DNA of 64,000 nt from Yponomeuta sedellus (GCA_934045075.1 OW203745.1:15682768-15746767); one strand, 5' to 3'; shown: positions 20,340 through 31,259, numbered from the stretch's first letter. Numbers and translations: made by a program. The notes: generated by a model from the letters alone, not told the origin.

Positions 20340-20685
20340 TAATAATTAATACTAAGTACAACTTACAGGTGCTAACTCGACGACATATTTAATACAATAA
20401 ATACGTAATGAAATTATATTAAATGAAAAGGTTTTATTCAAAGTAGCGCAGAAGCTGCGGCTTAACAATTCTAACGTTACAATTCCAACTAGGTGTCCAT
20501 TTCAAAATCTAGATAATTTTGGAGAACATATGGACAAAAAAACTCCTCGTAGATCCATCCATCCAAGTCCCGATAAAAAGTAGAAAGGTTCGTTTCCTAG
20601 TTTTACCCGGCCTGGGATCGAACCAGAGACCTTCGCTTTTCCAGTCAGCGTGCCAAACCGCTGCGCCATCGAGGCCGCCGAGTTA
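20340..20685 (-). mobile_element. tRNA-derived SINE family A, split by a retroposon
   Basis: The SINE head (B box GGTTCGATCCCAGGCCGGG on the minus strand) is at 20560-20685. The SINE end is at 20340-20408. Between them at 20409-20545 sits a retroposon end with AAATGAAAAGGTTTTATTCA. Joining the SINE halves restores ACAATAAATAC-TAGAT-CATCCAAG, which supports a nested insertion. Confidence 0.7.
20409..20545 (-). mobile_element. Retroposon 3' end, (ATTTC)n-tail type
   Basis: On the minus strand it reads GAAATGGACACCTAGTTGGA, TAAGCCGCAGCTTCTGCGCT, then GAATAAAACCTTTTCATTT. The same end is at 18355-18420, 27130-27175, 27640-27815, 43600-43778, 53735-53865, 55130-55265 and 57838-57950. Confidence 0.7.
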
Positions 20686-20699
20686 TGAGAATTATTTGA

Positions 20700-21060
20700 A
20701 AAAAACTTGATACTTACAGCCCACATTACATTCCCAAGTTTATTCATCAATAGACCACTTGTTTAGATACCTAAAAATGTAATGAATCTTGATGCGTCTT
20801 TTTACCGAAATACACACTTTTTATGGCGTTTCGGGGCGCTAACTATCCAAAAAAAATCATAACATTTTTATAATACGTTTTGATCAAAAAGTGAACATGA
20901 GAAGTCTTAACAACTGCGATAACTATTTTTAGAACTTACAGTCCAGACCTATATCAATAGATTAGAACTTCAATCGATTTTCACTAAAACGGCCATTTTG
21001 GCGGAAAGTGATTAAAGTCCTTGGTTGTTGATTGTAAGTTCTAGACTAAAGAGAGTTGGT
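20700..21060. other. Unassigned AT-rich sequence
   Basis: No gene. TCTTAACAACTGCGATAACT and nearby text at 20910-20960 recur in diverged form at 3128-3175 and 36685-36735, pointing to an unnamed dispersed repeat. Confidence 0.4.
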
Positions 21061-21061
21061 T

Positions 21062-21435
21062 CTAAAACGCCGAGATTCGAACCCGCGACCTCTGGCTATC
21101 CGTTTTTAAAATTGTCCTTAGCACGGGTTAGTGCATTAAAAATAAAAATAGTATAAGATTTCTCATGTTCACTTTCAAATAAACTCGCATTGTAACACAA
21201 GTTATGTTTTTTTTCCATTGGTGGCGCTATTTAGCACCAAAATCAAAATCTTTACAATCTTTTAAAAACCTATTTACCCGCTCTACCAATTGAGCTCAAT
21301 TGGTAGAGCGCTGGCACGGATAGCCAGAGGTTGCGGGTTCGAATCCCGGCATGGGTGAAATTTTTAGCCTCTAAATAGGTTTTTAAATTTGTCCTTAGCA
21401 CGGGTTAGTGCATTAAAAGTAAAAATAGTATAATC
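21062..21435. repeat. tRNA-like element, two partial copies
   Basis: 21062-21155 joins a minus-oriented T-arm fragment directly to a plus-oriented monomer end. 21262-21435 has a plus-strand tRNA-like unit starting at 21294 with a perfect D arm. It is preceded by a short inverted piece (CTCTACCAATTGAGCTCAAT), so the junction is palindromic. Confidence 0.8.
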
Positions 21436-21520
21436 TTTACACTCTACCAATTCAATTTGAAATTATAATTTCACGACATGCAAGTAAAATATTTGTTTTC
21501 ATAAAGTGTATATTCTTTTT

Positions 21521-21708
21521 TTCGATAATATAAAAATGAATCGCTGAATGTGTAGGTAAGCGCAAATCTCGAGAGCAGCTGAACCGATTTCGCTAATTAT
21601 TTTTTTAGAATATTCCTTGAAGTACGAGGATGGTTCTTACGGAGAGAGAAATAAAAAAAAAATTAAGAATCGAATGTTTGGCAGTACGAAGTTCGCTAGG
21701 TCAGCTAG
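21521..21708 (+). mobile_element. Non-autonomous Helitron-like element
   Basis: Begins TCGATAATATAAAAATGAAT and ends GTTCGCTAGGTCAGCTAG, followed by T. The TC start, CTAG end and following T match Helitron termini. Central text GAACCGATTTCGCTAATT is shared with copies at 25869, 36451, 43779 and 44152. Confidence 0.65.
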
Positions 21709-21714
21709 TATTTC

Positions 21715-22138
21715 AATAAAAAGACTAATCAAGATTATTCACATTTATTTAAATACCTAAATAAATGGACTATAAACATTGCAGTTGAGTCATAGTTGAG
21801 TGCTAGAAAACGTTTATGAAAATGGCATTAAGTCCGTAGCAACGCCCTTGTACAGTCGACAGCAAGTCAACGTTCACATTTTTGTTTCAAAGTACCCGTA
21901 ACATAACGCAATAGACTGCATGCGTGTAAAGGTTTATGCGCCGTCGATGTACGATACAAACACCACTGCAGGATATAAATAAGTTGTTAATTTGTTCCAA
22001 GTTCCTTTTCCTCCTCAAATACGTAATTTATGATTTACAATTCATGGTGCAAATCACGTCTAGACAAAATGGATGACACAATTGACACACAACGTTTTTT
22101 AATTACGATACAATATAAACGACCTCGAAGATACAAAA
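21715..22138. other. Unassigned sequence
   Basis: No gene or recognised repeat seen between the Helitron-like element and the LINE end at 22140. Confidence 0.4.
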
Positions 22139-22139
22139 A

Positions 22140-22430
22140 AATAAGATAAGAATATTCATTATTCACCAGAGCACATGTAAAGATACAAAGTAAAATTGGC
22201 GGGCTTTTTGCTAAAAGCAATTTCTTCCAGACAACCTTTTGACGGAAAGTTGCTGAAGGAAATAAGAGACGGGCAGTCGGTGCAAATAACAACAATTGGC
22301 CTTTTGCATCTACTCAATGAGACGATCTATACAGCGTCCAGTGGCAGCCTCACTCACACTAAATGGGTGAAGGGACCACTCCGACGCTGTAGTGACTGGG
22401 ACATGGTTTTATAGGTGGTGTAGGCTAATA
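22140..22430 (-). mobile_element. LINE 3' end, (TCTTA)n type
   Basis: The reverse strand carries CAAAAGGTTGTCTGGAAGAA, AAAAGCCCGCCAATTTTA, and an AATGAATATTCTTATCTTAT end. Upstream in reverse it has CCTTCACCCATTTAGTGTGA, shared with 8340-8380. Confidence 0.65.
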
Positions 22431-22499
22431 TGAATTTATTAATACACTACTAAATAATGATATTGGTAATAATAATAACTTAAACACAACACAATCACA

Positions 22500-22665
22500 T
22501 GACCTGGTCCCAAACTAGGATACCCTGCACAATGGTAACCAGGCAAGGTTGTCACAAACATGGAAATACATCCAGACTGAGGCCGCTTGAACAAATGTAC
22601 GCCGTCCTCCAGTGGGAATCGAACCCACGACCTCTATCTTGGTAGCCAAGCGCCGTAACGGCTCG
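22500..22665 (-). mobile_element. tRNA-derived SINE, family C relative
   Basis: The reverse strand has the B box GGGTTCGATTCCC after AGATAGAGGTCGT, then CATGTTTGTGACAACCTTGC and CCTAGTTTGGGACCAGGTC. It abuts the 5S-derived SINE that starts near 22670. Confidence 0.6.
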
Positions 22666-22669
22666 TCCA

Positions 22670-22987
22670 ACGAGGTTTAATTTAATCTCGCGGTCAGGTG
22701 CAAGATGGGTAACCGTCCCGTGCCTACCGCTAGTGGCCTTTTTCCGAGCGCTTCCGTGCTTCGTAAGGCACGTTAAGCCGTTGGTGCCGGCTGTCATATA
22801 ATGGCAGTCTTTAAGCCATGTCAGAGGCCTCATAGGCGGCTTGATAACTTCTGACAGTAAGACCCTCCACTGTCTTAACAACCCTCCACCAACCCGCACT
22901 AGGGTCCCGTGATGGAGTATGGCCTAACCTTCCTGCGATGCAGGAAGAGACCCGTGCCCCAGCAGTGGGGACATACAAGGGTTGATT
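22670..22987 (+). mobile_element. 5S-derived SINE, head partly lost
   Basis: Box C-like GATGGGTAACCGTCCCGTG is present, while the box A part is replaced by family-C sequence. The body and tail are complete to GGGGACATACAAGGGTTGAT. Confidence 0.85.
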
Positions 22988-23404
22988 ACGAACGAATCTC
23001 TGCTACTTAAACGTTTGTAAACAAATCTGCGTGGGAGACTTTCCATAAGTCGTTTGTTTTATTTACTAACCAAATCATCCCTAGACCTCTTGACGTAAAA
23101 TCCACACTTCTTATTCTCGGAACATCCGAAAATATTACATGACATTATCGTAAGGATGACAATGAATGAATCATGCTCGTAATGTGAGATACATCGAAGA
23201 TTTGTCTTCATTAGGACCACACTTTTATACCCTGTTAAACTTACCAGGCCACTCAAAAAGTTTTTCGAAAAAAAGTATAGGACACTGGCCACTTGTAATT
23301 GTTTTGAGAACGTCGATTATTTAAAAGTAAAAATATTACTGTTCGATTTTCAAATTTCCCTCCGCATTTTTTTTAGAGCCAATTCAAATTCTCTTGTCTC
23401 ATTA

Positions 23405-23640
23405 AAAAATGGATCTGCATCGATAACATTTTCGTGCTATGATTTTTTACGATTTCAAACGTGGCTTAAAACCTGAGGAGTCATTTGATCGATTTCGAAT
23501 TGCGTTTATGGGTTTTAGGGACACGGAAGAAATTCTTGATTCTCATCTCAATAATGAGATTTATTCGTTATTTGATCATCATTTGATAGTTTTTTCTAAG
23601 CAAGTATCAAAACTTGTTATCATTGTACAACGTTAAGAAC
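23405..23640 (+). pseudogene. Mariner-type transposase N-terminal remnant
   Basis: The frame reads MDLHR, stop, then RAMIFYDFKRGLKPEES and FDRFRIAF, matching the N-terminal helix-turn-helix start of a mariner subclass. Similarity fades after about 35 residues. It is distinct from the 13.4 kb remnant (MDLHR versus FGRKD). No catalytic domain. Confidence 0.55.
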
Positions 23641-23644
23641 TGTT

Positions 23645-24040
23645 ACTATTGTGATTTACATTCCTGGTGAAGATGCAAATTATTATACATAATAATAATA
23701 GTTGTCATTGTTATTATATAATTAATCCACAAGAAAACAGGGAAACCACAACTACACCATTTTGCCTATAAACTGCTTTATGAGTTTTAGGCTATCGATG
23801 ACCATTGATTGTCGATTTATTTACTTACAATTATAAATTACTTAAGTTAGTTAGTCGGTTATATTTTAATTAAATATTGATCCCAATTGATGAAACTACG
23901 TAGCGATAGTAGCAAAAAACTAGTAATAGCAGAAAATGGTGTAGCTTCCATTGGGTTCAATATATGAGTACGTAACAGTGCGAGTCCAAGTATAACCCCA
24001 CAGATAGACACGCGCACAGCCATTCCATCAAGTGGTCTAA
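23645..24040. other. Unassigned AT-rich sequence
   Basis: No gene seen. It leads into the GC-rich segment at 24.05 kb. Confidence 0.4.
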
Positions 24041-24284
24041 AACATTAATTAAGGGTACGCACACACTGCGACGCCGCGCCGACAGAAAGCACCATGCACA
24101 CGCGCGGCTCAAAAAACTCCATTCATACAAACAAATACAACAACGCTGCTACAAAGTAATGGTAACAGTAATCCAAACAAGATCGTGCTACTTGGAGATA
24201 CGGTTGAAATTGAAAAGACGGTGCAGAATGCACATGGGGCTATAGTAAACAGCGGGCGAGCGGCGCGAGCGCAGCCGCAGCATT
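24040..24284 (+). promoter_or_regulatory. Candidate host promoter region
   Basis: GC and CpG content jump sharply against an AT-rich background (GACGCCGCGCCGACAG, GGGCGAGCGGCGCGAGCGCA). The segment is free of recognised repeats. TTCAACAGTTGACTACAGTT at 24289 offers TCAGT-like initiator sites. This is inference from composition only. Confidence 0.4.
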
Positions 24285-24527
24285 CGATTCAACAGTTGAC
24301 TACAGTTCATCGATCGCAGCGCACGCACGGCGTATTCAACGGTGCGCGCGAGAAACGAAAATCGGAATTAGGAGATCACTTCCGAGAGTACCCTAAGGAC
24401 GAAACTTTGGGCTTGTGGTGTTCCTGTATTTCGGAAAAATTGTTATTTAATATTTTTGTTTCACTGTGGTGGTTTGTGCGTGATTTTCTCATCGATCGTG
24501 GTCCAGCCGAGGAAGCTGAGTGCTTGG
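24285..24527 (+). other. Candidate 5' UTR exon
   Basis: About 240 bp without any ATG on the plus strand ends in TGCTTGG|GTGAGTGA, a good splice donor with GT at 24528. A long frame runs through it but has no start of its own here, so it would be untranslated. If real, the coding exons lie to the right, possibly beyond the window. No homologue can be recognised, because UTRs are not conserved. Confidence 0.4.
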
Positions 24528-24529
24528 GT

Positions 24530-25440
24530 GAGTGATTTTGTAATGTGCAAGCACACGATGCGTTTTGAATGGTGCCCATTGTTTAGGGAACGGGAGTCGG
24601 TGTTTTTTTGTACAATTTCACAATAGTAATGCACGGAATGCGTGTGGGTTTCGGTTTCGCTCGTTCTCTCCGAGGAAAAGGAATTTTAATTGAATAATCG
24701 GAAATAAAATTCGTGCGATTGCATTAGGTTTTTCATTAAGTCAGCAATTTTATTCAGAATTTTGATTGTTATTTTGATTGATAGGTATTTGGAAGTGATT
24801 ACAGTCAAGATAAATAGCTTACTTGAAGGAAGTGTTTTAGATATTTTTGCTTTAAAACTATTATTATGCTATACCAACACAATAAATAAATATTTTATTT
24901 ACGGCAAAACTAGTGTTACAAAATTTTACGAGAATTTTAATTTATAAAATAAGGTAAGTTTTTAAAAACTTTTTATTTTCCAATAGCAACATGCTTTTCT
25001 AACATTTGTTTACATGAGTTCTATGGCATGGTAACAAAGTCGTTTGTTACCAATGATAGTCATATTATTTAATAAAAAAATACGTGTACTTACGACATAA
25101 TAATATACCATTACCTAGGCACATTCTAAATCTGAACTTCAAACATGGCCTCGGTAGTTTTTGTTTACATTCCATCGTAAATATGCTTATCTTTACCATT
25201 CGGAAGTTTGTATTAGATATTGATTCGACGATAACATCAATAGACGCTGTGAATGTAGTTTAAAAATATGAATCACATGGGAAGAAAAATATCTAAAAAT
25301 AGCCTAAAACATTGTTTCGACAGAGACCTTCGTAGAGATTGGTTCGGTAAACAAAATAGAAAGACAGCTACGTGATGTGTCACACACAAACTTGTATCTG
25401 GAAGCTTTTAGAAAGTTAGGTAACACCTTTTTATACACCT
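24530..25440. other. Unassigned, intron-like sequence
   Basis: Free of the common repeats. It would be the start of the first intron if the exon at 24285-24527 is real. Confidence 0.35.
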
Positions 25441-25444
25441 TAGC

Positions 25445-25740
25445 ATACTTCATCTTCTTCTTCAGGCTATATTAGTCCACTGCTGGACATAGCCCTCCCC
25501 TAATGAGCGCCATAGCGCAAGGTTGTGCCGTCATTGGCGGGTAATGCCCATACATCCCCAACCGGCATGCCCAGCGTGGGGATTATGGGCATCACCTTCC
25601 AATGATGGCACAACCTTAGCATACAAAGTATAATAAATAACATCTAGTTTGTCTATCTATCTACCTATAATCAGCCCACATCAACCCACTGCTGGGCATA
25701 GGCCTCCTTTTTACTGCGCCACTCCTCACGGTGTGCTAAT
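25445..25740 (-). mobile_element. LINE 3' ends
   Basis: 25445-25615 is the reverse of the (GAA)n-tail LINE end (CTTCTTCAGGCTATATTAGT, CACTGCTGGACATAGCCCTC). 25674-25740 is a second repeat with CCCACTGCTGGGCATAGGCC. Confidence 0.7.
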
Positions 25741-25868
25741 CTGATCCACCTCTGACCCTAGTTTATATGAAAAATTGATTTTCAGCAGACCTGAATGGTT
25801 AACATGGTAAAGAAAAAGTCGTACCTACTTAGAAGTTAGTAAGTTCATAATGTGAACAGATCCTATTA

Positions 25869-26055
25869 TCTATAATATAAAAATGAATCGCTAAATGTGT
25901 TGGTAAGCGCAAAATCTAGAGCAGATGAACCGATTTCGCTAATTCTTTTTTTAGAATATTCCTCGAAGAACGAGGATGGTTCTTGGGGAGTGAAAAATAA
26001 AAGATAAATTTAAGAATCGACTGTTAGGCGGTACGAAGTTCGCTGGGTCAGCTAG
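25869..26055 (+). mobile_element. Non-autonomous Helitron-like element
   Basis: Begins TCTATAATATAAAAATGAAT directly after A and ends GGGTCAGCTAG directly before T. That is the A^T insertion site and TC...CTAG ends expected of Helitrons, with no target duplication. Confidence 0.75.
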
Positions 26056-26239
26056 TAATATTATAAATAAATTTGAATGTTTGTGAAGATTTGTCTCGAT
26101 TTTTTTATATTTGGCTTTCCTGTGGCTGTTTAATAAAAACATATACTGTAATAAATGAATATAAACTAATACTAAATTAAGGATTAAAATAAGTAAACTG
26201 AAATCTCATTAACATAAACTTATAAAAATATATACCAAT

Positions 26240-26450
26240 AAGGTCGCCAATTGTACTGTATCTTTCTAATTATTTTATGTTTAATTTTCCTGGTGTACAA
26301 TAAACAATATTATTATCTTGTCTTATCTTATCTTATCTTACCTATAATTTTATATCTACAAATAATATACAAATGATGGCACAACCTTGCGCTATGGCGC
26401 TCATTAGGGGAGAGCTATGTCAAGCAGTGGACTAATATAGCCTGAAGAAG
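26240..26450 (+). mobile_element. Two LINE 3' ends
   Basis: 26240-26342 has AATAAGGTCGCCAATTGTAC and a TCTTATCTTATCTTA tail. 26365-26450 has CTCATTAGGGGAGAGCTATG and ends CCTGAAGAAGAA. Confidence 0.7.
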
Positions 26451-26599
26451 AAATAATATAACTTTTATTTTTGTAATTTCTGTGTACAATAAAGAATATT
26501 ATATTTATATACCTATCTATCTATATCTATCTCTATAGCCTATGAATAGAGCACACTGCTGGGTACAAAACTCTTCCTTGCAACGACAACTCTTTTAGA

Positions 26600-26790
26600 C
26601 ACCTGTTTCTTCTTCTTCTTCAGGCTATATCATGTAGTCCACTGCTGGACATAGTCCTCCCCTAATGAGCGCCATAGCACCCTGTCTTCAGCTTGCCGCA
26701 TCCAGCATCTGCCGGCAGTTTTTCGCAGATCGTCATCCCACCTGGTGGGAGGGCGTCCTACACTACACCCGACCATTAGACCTGTTTGTC
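26600..26790 (-). pseudogene. LINE reverse-transcriptase C-terminal fragment
   Basis: The minus strand reads about RWDDDLRKTAGRCWMRQAED and WRSLGEDYVQQWTT, then stop and a (GAAGAA)n tail. This is the C-terminal tail of a LINE polyprotein. Similar pieces are at 40030-40185 and 55460-55615. Confidence 0.75.
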
Positions 26791-27129
26791 TCCACTAAAA
26801 AAATAGTCGCCAAAAGCTCTGTTTCAGATAGAATTCTATAAGAAACAAAGTTCTTATCACGATTCTATTGTTTTTGAGATCAATTTCTGTTGCCATTATG
26901 TAACTTTCATGTCACGTGCTGTGGTGTGTATAATAAATAAGATTCTCAACATATCTTATCTCTAAATAGGTTTTTAAACATGTCCTTATCGTAATTATGT
27001 CTAAGTACGACCACGTACGGTAAATTGCAAAAAGTATATTAAGCTTCGTTGTTATTGATACTATTATTATTATTTAACGAGCAGCATGGTCGTATTGCAA
27101 GTAGACAAACTTCGTATCTGCCTACCACC

Positions 27130-27222
27130 CTGAGATAATGAAACGAAATGAAAAGGTTTTATTCATAGTAGCGCAGTCCCGGCATGGGTGGAATTTTTAG
27201 CCTCTAAATAGGTTTTTAAAAC
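27130..27222 (-). repeat. Retroposon end fused to a tRNA-like fragment
   Basis: GAAATGAAAAGGTTTTATTC and GTAGCGCAG run without a break into TCCCGGCATGGGTGGAATTT and the CTCTAAATAGG block. The junction is at about 27175. The second half is plus-oriented relative to the 308-bp monomer. Confidence 0.7.
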
Positions 27223-27224
27223 AA

Positions 27225-28005
27225 CAAAATAATTTCATCAAACATTTGACACCAAACTGACGTAGTCTATGATCCCACTGCGTACACTCCCGATTGAGAA
27301 ATCGGTTTCCTACCGCTCCGCTACCACTCAACAATTGTAATGGAACAAAAGTTATTGTTTTACTTGTTCTCTCGTATTACTGAGCTCAGGCAACCGATTC
27401 CATGTACAAGTGCCACCCAGGGAGTGGAAACACATAAAACCGCTTTGATGTCGACAATAAACTGCCAAACGCGAAACCTATTTGTTTTTCTATTCAATTT
27501 GCTACAAACTGGTCTCTGCCTGCCCCTCCGGGATACAGGCGTGACTTTATGTGTGAGTGTGTGTGTGTGTCTGTGTGTATTGTTCGTCATATTTAGATGA
27601 TAATGATGTCTGGAATTAAAGCATGTAAAATGCATGAGTTTTCTACAAAATACGTAAACTCTGTTAATTGAGGACTTCGAAAAGACTAAGTATCGAGTTT
27701 TTTTGTCCATTTTTTCTCCAAAATGATCTAGATTCTGAAATGGACACCTAGTTTGAATTGTAACGTTCATTAAGCCGCAGTTTCTGCGCTACTTTGAAAA
27801 AAACCTTTTCATTTTATCACGATGTATTTATGCACGTTTAAAACTAATCTTAGTCCCACACGCTATCGTTCATTTCCAGATATTACGATTACGCAGTATT
27901 AAACTTATCAATTACCTCTTATCAATAGGTGCCCGAAAGTATGATAATGATGCTACTGCTTACACCTTCAGAAAATCGTCATATGCGAGTATTTTTTTAG
28001 GTAGC
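27225..28005. other. Mixed sequence with SINE B and retroposon pieces
   Basis: 27262-27335 is a short reverse family-B head (CTCCCGATTGAGAAATCGG). A (GT)n run lies at 27550-27575. 27640-27815 is a plus-strand retroposon end (GGACACCTAGTTTGAATTGT, CCGCAGTTTCTGCGCTACTT). Open frames here are short and chance-like. Confidence 0.5.
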
Positions 28006-28009
28006 CTAC

Positions 28010-28160
28010 AAACGTCTCACCGCAGGGCACAGGCCTTCTCTCAGAGAGAGAGAGTACGGGCTTATTTACCACGCGAGCCCACCGCGGATATATCCTACTA
28101 ATATTATAAATGCGAAAGTTCGTAAGTATGGATGGATGGATGGATGTTTTTTACTCTTTC
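28010..28160. repeat. SINE B tail and (ATGG)n
   Basis: GGGCACAGGCCTTCTCTCAG and CCACCGCGGAT belong to the family-B tail in reverse. GGATGGATGGATGGATG follows at about 28130. Confidence 0.6.
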
Positions 28161-28164
28161 ACGT

Positions 28165-28520
28165 CGATATCAACCCTTTATATGTCCCCACTGTTGGGGC
28201 ACGGGTCTCTTCTTTTATCGCAGGAAGGTTAGGCCATACTCCACCACGGGGGTCAAGTCCGGGTTGGTGGAGGATTTTAAGACAGTGGCGGGCCTTACTG
28301 TCAGAAGTTATCAAGCCCAAGGTCTCTGACATGGCTTAACGACTGCTATTACATGACAGCCGGCACCAACGGCTTAACGTGCCTTGCGCACGAAAGCGCT
28401 CGAAGAGCCACTAGCGGTAGTCACAGGATGGTCACCCATCCAGCACCGAACCGCGCCTGTTGTTGCTTAACTCAAGTGATTGATTCCAATCAATCGGTTG
28501 GACTAGGCCACGAGCGCTTC
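28165..28520 (-). mobile_element. 5S-derived SINE, near full length
   Basis: Complete order of blocks. The head on the minus strand reads TTAAGCAACAACAGGCGCGG. Several small deletions are visible, as at AAGCCCAAGGTCTCTGACAT where a conserved stretch is shortened. Confidence 0.85.
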
Positions 28521-28829
28521 TTTCTTACTTACTTAATGTCATTGTTTTCGTCACAAATATAATAGAAAGATACGTCATACGTCCCTAATTAACATTCCCC
28601 TTCACTGTTATTGTCGCTAGATAAGTAAACAACATCAAAAATAGCATTTCTACGAAACTGTTTCCTTTGTCATTTGTTACCTTACCGAGCATAGTACAAA
28701 TAGATTGTTGGACAAAGAAAAAGTGATCCTACTTTGCTATTGTGTTCTAATACACTCTATAGGACTCACGTGAGCAATGCTTGGCACTTAAGCAGTTCTT
28801 ATTTCATCATCATCTACCCATTATGATTT

Positions 28830-28957
28830 AAAAACTTCTGAGAGTAAGGCCCGCCTCCACCAACCCGGACTTCGCCCCCGTGGTGGAGTATGGCCTAACC
28901 CTCTTGCGATGCAGGAAGAGACCCGTGCCGCAGCAGTGAGGATATACAAGGGTTGTT
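28830..28957 (+). mobile_element. 5S-derived SINE, 3' tail fragment
   Basis: Runs from AAAACTTCTGAGAGTAAGGC to ATATACAAGGGTTG. It faces the next copy at 28970 tail-to-tail. Confidence 0.8.
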
Positions 28958-28969
28958 ATCGATTATCGA

Positions 28970-29308
28970 ACCCATTATGTCTCCAGCTAGGAGCATGGGT
29001 CTCTTCCCTAAGGAAGGTATAGGCCTTTCTCAGGGAGACCCGTGCGAAGAGATACTCCAACGCGGATTGGTGGAAGCTTGCGAGACTAGTGGCTAGTCTT
29101 ACTGTCAGAAATTTTCAAAGCGCCTTATGGCCTCTGACTTGGCTTAACGATTGCCTTCTATCGAGGCTTAACGTGTCTTACGAAGCACGGAACCGCTCGA
29201 AAAAATGCCACTAGCGTTAGTCATAGACGGGCAACCATCCATGCACTGAACGCACCCTATGTTGCTTAAGCTTCGTGATCGTTTAAGATCACTTAGGCAG
29301 TACGAGTT
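28970..29308 (-). mobile_element. 5S-derived SINE, diverged subfamily
   Basis: Shares the body (CTAGCGTTAGTCATAGACGG in reverse sense) with 33797-34114 and 58795-59090. Its head carries TAAACGATCACGAAG and TAAGCAACATAGGGTGCG on the minus strand, closer to 5S rRNA than the main subfamily. Confidence 0.75.
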
Positions 29309-29327
29309 CTTATTTAGCTACAAATAA

Positions 29328-29426
29328 GAGCTGTCCTACAATCCTCCACCGACCCGGACTTGGCCCCCGTGGTGGAGTATGGCCTACCGTGCCCCAGCAG
29401 TGGGAACACAAGGGTTGATATCGAAT
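29328..29426 (+). mobile_element. 5S-derived SINE, 3' tail fragment with a deletion
   Basis: Starts CTGTCCTACAATCCTCCACC, lacks the TGCAGGAAG block, and ends GTGGGAACACAAGGGTTGAT. Confidence 0.8.
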
Positions 29427-29449
29427 AGCTATAATAGAGTAAAACGATA

Positions 29450-29765
29450 GCTTAGCGGTCGGTCGTATAACGAGTGCTGTTCGTGTGTCTGGCCGCAGCA
29501 CTTGTTATGTTTTCAAGACCTATTTGGAATTTAAAGTCATTAATGGTGATCATGGAATCTTATCACACGTATATGTGTATCTGATGTGTATAGATTTAAG
29601 AGGACTCGAGAAAAGATGGTCAGAGTGGAGTTTTTTCCCGCTGCCCTTTTCTCCACTACACTACGACCCAAAGGCAGCTGCTTTCACTTTTATGTTACAT
29701 TGTACTTTGACATTACAAATAGAATTTAAATTCTTTATGTTGAAATAAATTGAATTAAATTGAAT
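29450..29765 (+). mobile_element. LINE 3' untranslated end
   Basis: Carries GTGCTGTTCGTGTGTCTGGC, GAGTGGAGTTTTTTCCCGCT and ends ATAAATTGAATTAAATTGAA. The same end is at 43070-43420 in reverse. Confidence 0.65.
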
Positions 29766-30164
29766 AAGATGCCAAGATTGCCTGCTAATTGTATAACATG
29801 ACATCATGTCTCAAATCTACATCATGGTTGTATTCTTTTTTCCTGGTTGTGCAATAAGTGTTCTCTATCTAGCTATCTAAATAAAAATACACTTCGATGG
29901 AGATTTTTAGTAAGGAAAAAAACGTAACCACAGATCAAATAACGCTGAGTAGTGCTTTAGAGGCGTCGTATTTTTAAAAATAACACCACAAGTGCTATAT
30001 GTGTTTTCTTATTTGTGTACTGTTCTTGTTGACTTTTGTAAACATGGGTCTTGTAACCTGAAATAAAATTATTTTATTACTCCTTACGGTCGTAACGGCC
30101 TTATAGTCGGCTTAATAACTTCTGACAGTAAATAAATAAATAAATAAAAAAATAAATAAATATT

Positions 30165-30345
30165 AATGGACAAATTACTCAGTTCTCGTTAGCCCTATAC
30201 TAATTACAACTAAATGACTTGTGTTATAGGTGTTAACTTGACGATAGATTTAAAAACGAACGAACTACCCACCGAACTTGTTGAAAAAATCCAGTATGAA
30301 CCAAATAAGTGCCGACATGCCCTAAAACAACACTTCTTAAGTTAA
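30165..30345 (-). mobile_element. SINE A body without head
   Basis: (AAATAAAT)n at 30127-30165 is the tail read in reverse, followed by CTCGTTAGCCCTATACTAAT and AGGTGTTAACTTGACGATAG. The tRNA-like head is absent, then unassigned sequence to 30345. Confidence 0.65.
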
Positions 30346-30868
30346 AAAACCGGCCAAGTGCGAGTCAGACTCGCGCACCGAGGGTTCCGTACAAACCTGT
30401 ATTATAGACCTGAGTATTTGGTATGAATTTCAATTTAATACCTCTACGCGTTTATGAGGAAATGGGTAGTAAGTTTAAAATTATTAAAAAAAACTATATT
30501 ATGTGATGTAACTAAAAATTTATAGTTTTCGTAATTTTTCCTTTATCTATGCTATAAGACGTTGCTTCGTACCAAATTTCAAGATTCTGAGTTCACGGGA
30601 AGCACCCTGTAGGTTTTGATTCCCTTGCAAGTGTCGAAAATTTGCGGCATAAACGGCTGTATCTTTTGATTGCGTTGGCTTAGAAGTTTGATTTTTTCAC
30701 AGCTTCAAGGGACAGTAGACCTGAGTAATTGATATAAATTTCAGCTTCATACCTCTACGCGTTCCTGAGAAAAAGGGTTTTGACAGACGGACGGACGGAC
30801 AGACGGACAACAAAGTGATCCTATAAGGGTTCCGTTTTTTCCTTTTGAGGTACGGAACCCTAAAAACG
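30346..30868 (+). mobile_element. Dispersed element with GGGTTCCGTA ends
   Basis: Starts AACCGGCCAAGTGCGAGTCA and GAGGGTTCCGTACA, and ends AGGTACGGAACCCTAAAAA, so GGTTCCGTAC forms a short terminal inverted repeat. It contains GACGGACGGACGGACAGACG. No coding capacity. I recognise it as a widespread lepidopteran repeat but do not name a family. Confidence 0.7.
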
Positions 30869-30969
30869 AGTAACTCACCTCACAGATAAACCTGTACAGG
30901 TTTCAGTGAAGGTTTTTTTTTGTATTTAAATAGTATTCTGTAAATGTCTTGAATAAATACTAATAAAAA

Positions 30970-31213
30970 AAAAACACAATAAATGCATAGATAACATCCA
31001 AGAACCAAGACAAACTATAAAAGTTCGTTTCCTAGTTTGACCCGGCCGGGGATCGAACTCGAGATCTTCGGTTTTACGCGTGCCGAACCGCTGCGCCACC
31101 GAGGCCGTCAAAGTAAGGCCCGCCACTGTCTTACAATCCTCCACCAACCCGAGTTTGGCCCCGGTTGCCCCGTGCCCGTGCAGTGGGGACATACAGGGGT
31201 TGATATTGAAGTC
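30970..31213. mobile_element. SINE A head fused to a 5S-SINE tail
   Basis: 30970-31110 is the reverse of a family-A SINE including a B box (GGGGATCGAACTC). At about 31110 it switches to a plus-oriented 5S-SINE tail (GTAAGGCCCGCCACTGTCTT to ACATACAGGGGTTGATATT). The abrupt join suggests insertion of one into the other. Confidence 0.75.
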
Positions 31214-31259
31214 GCTAATAGCAGTGTGGAGACACACCTCGGGTGAACTGGTAATTGTG

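Noticed and set aside
23059..23292. Minus-strand 77-codon frame near the mariner remnant as transposase C terminus
   Set aside because: Some words loosely resemble transposase, but no DD34D-region motif could be aligned.
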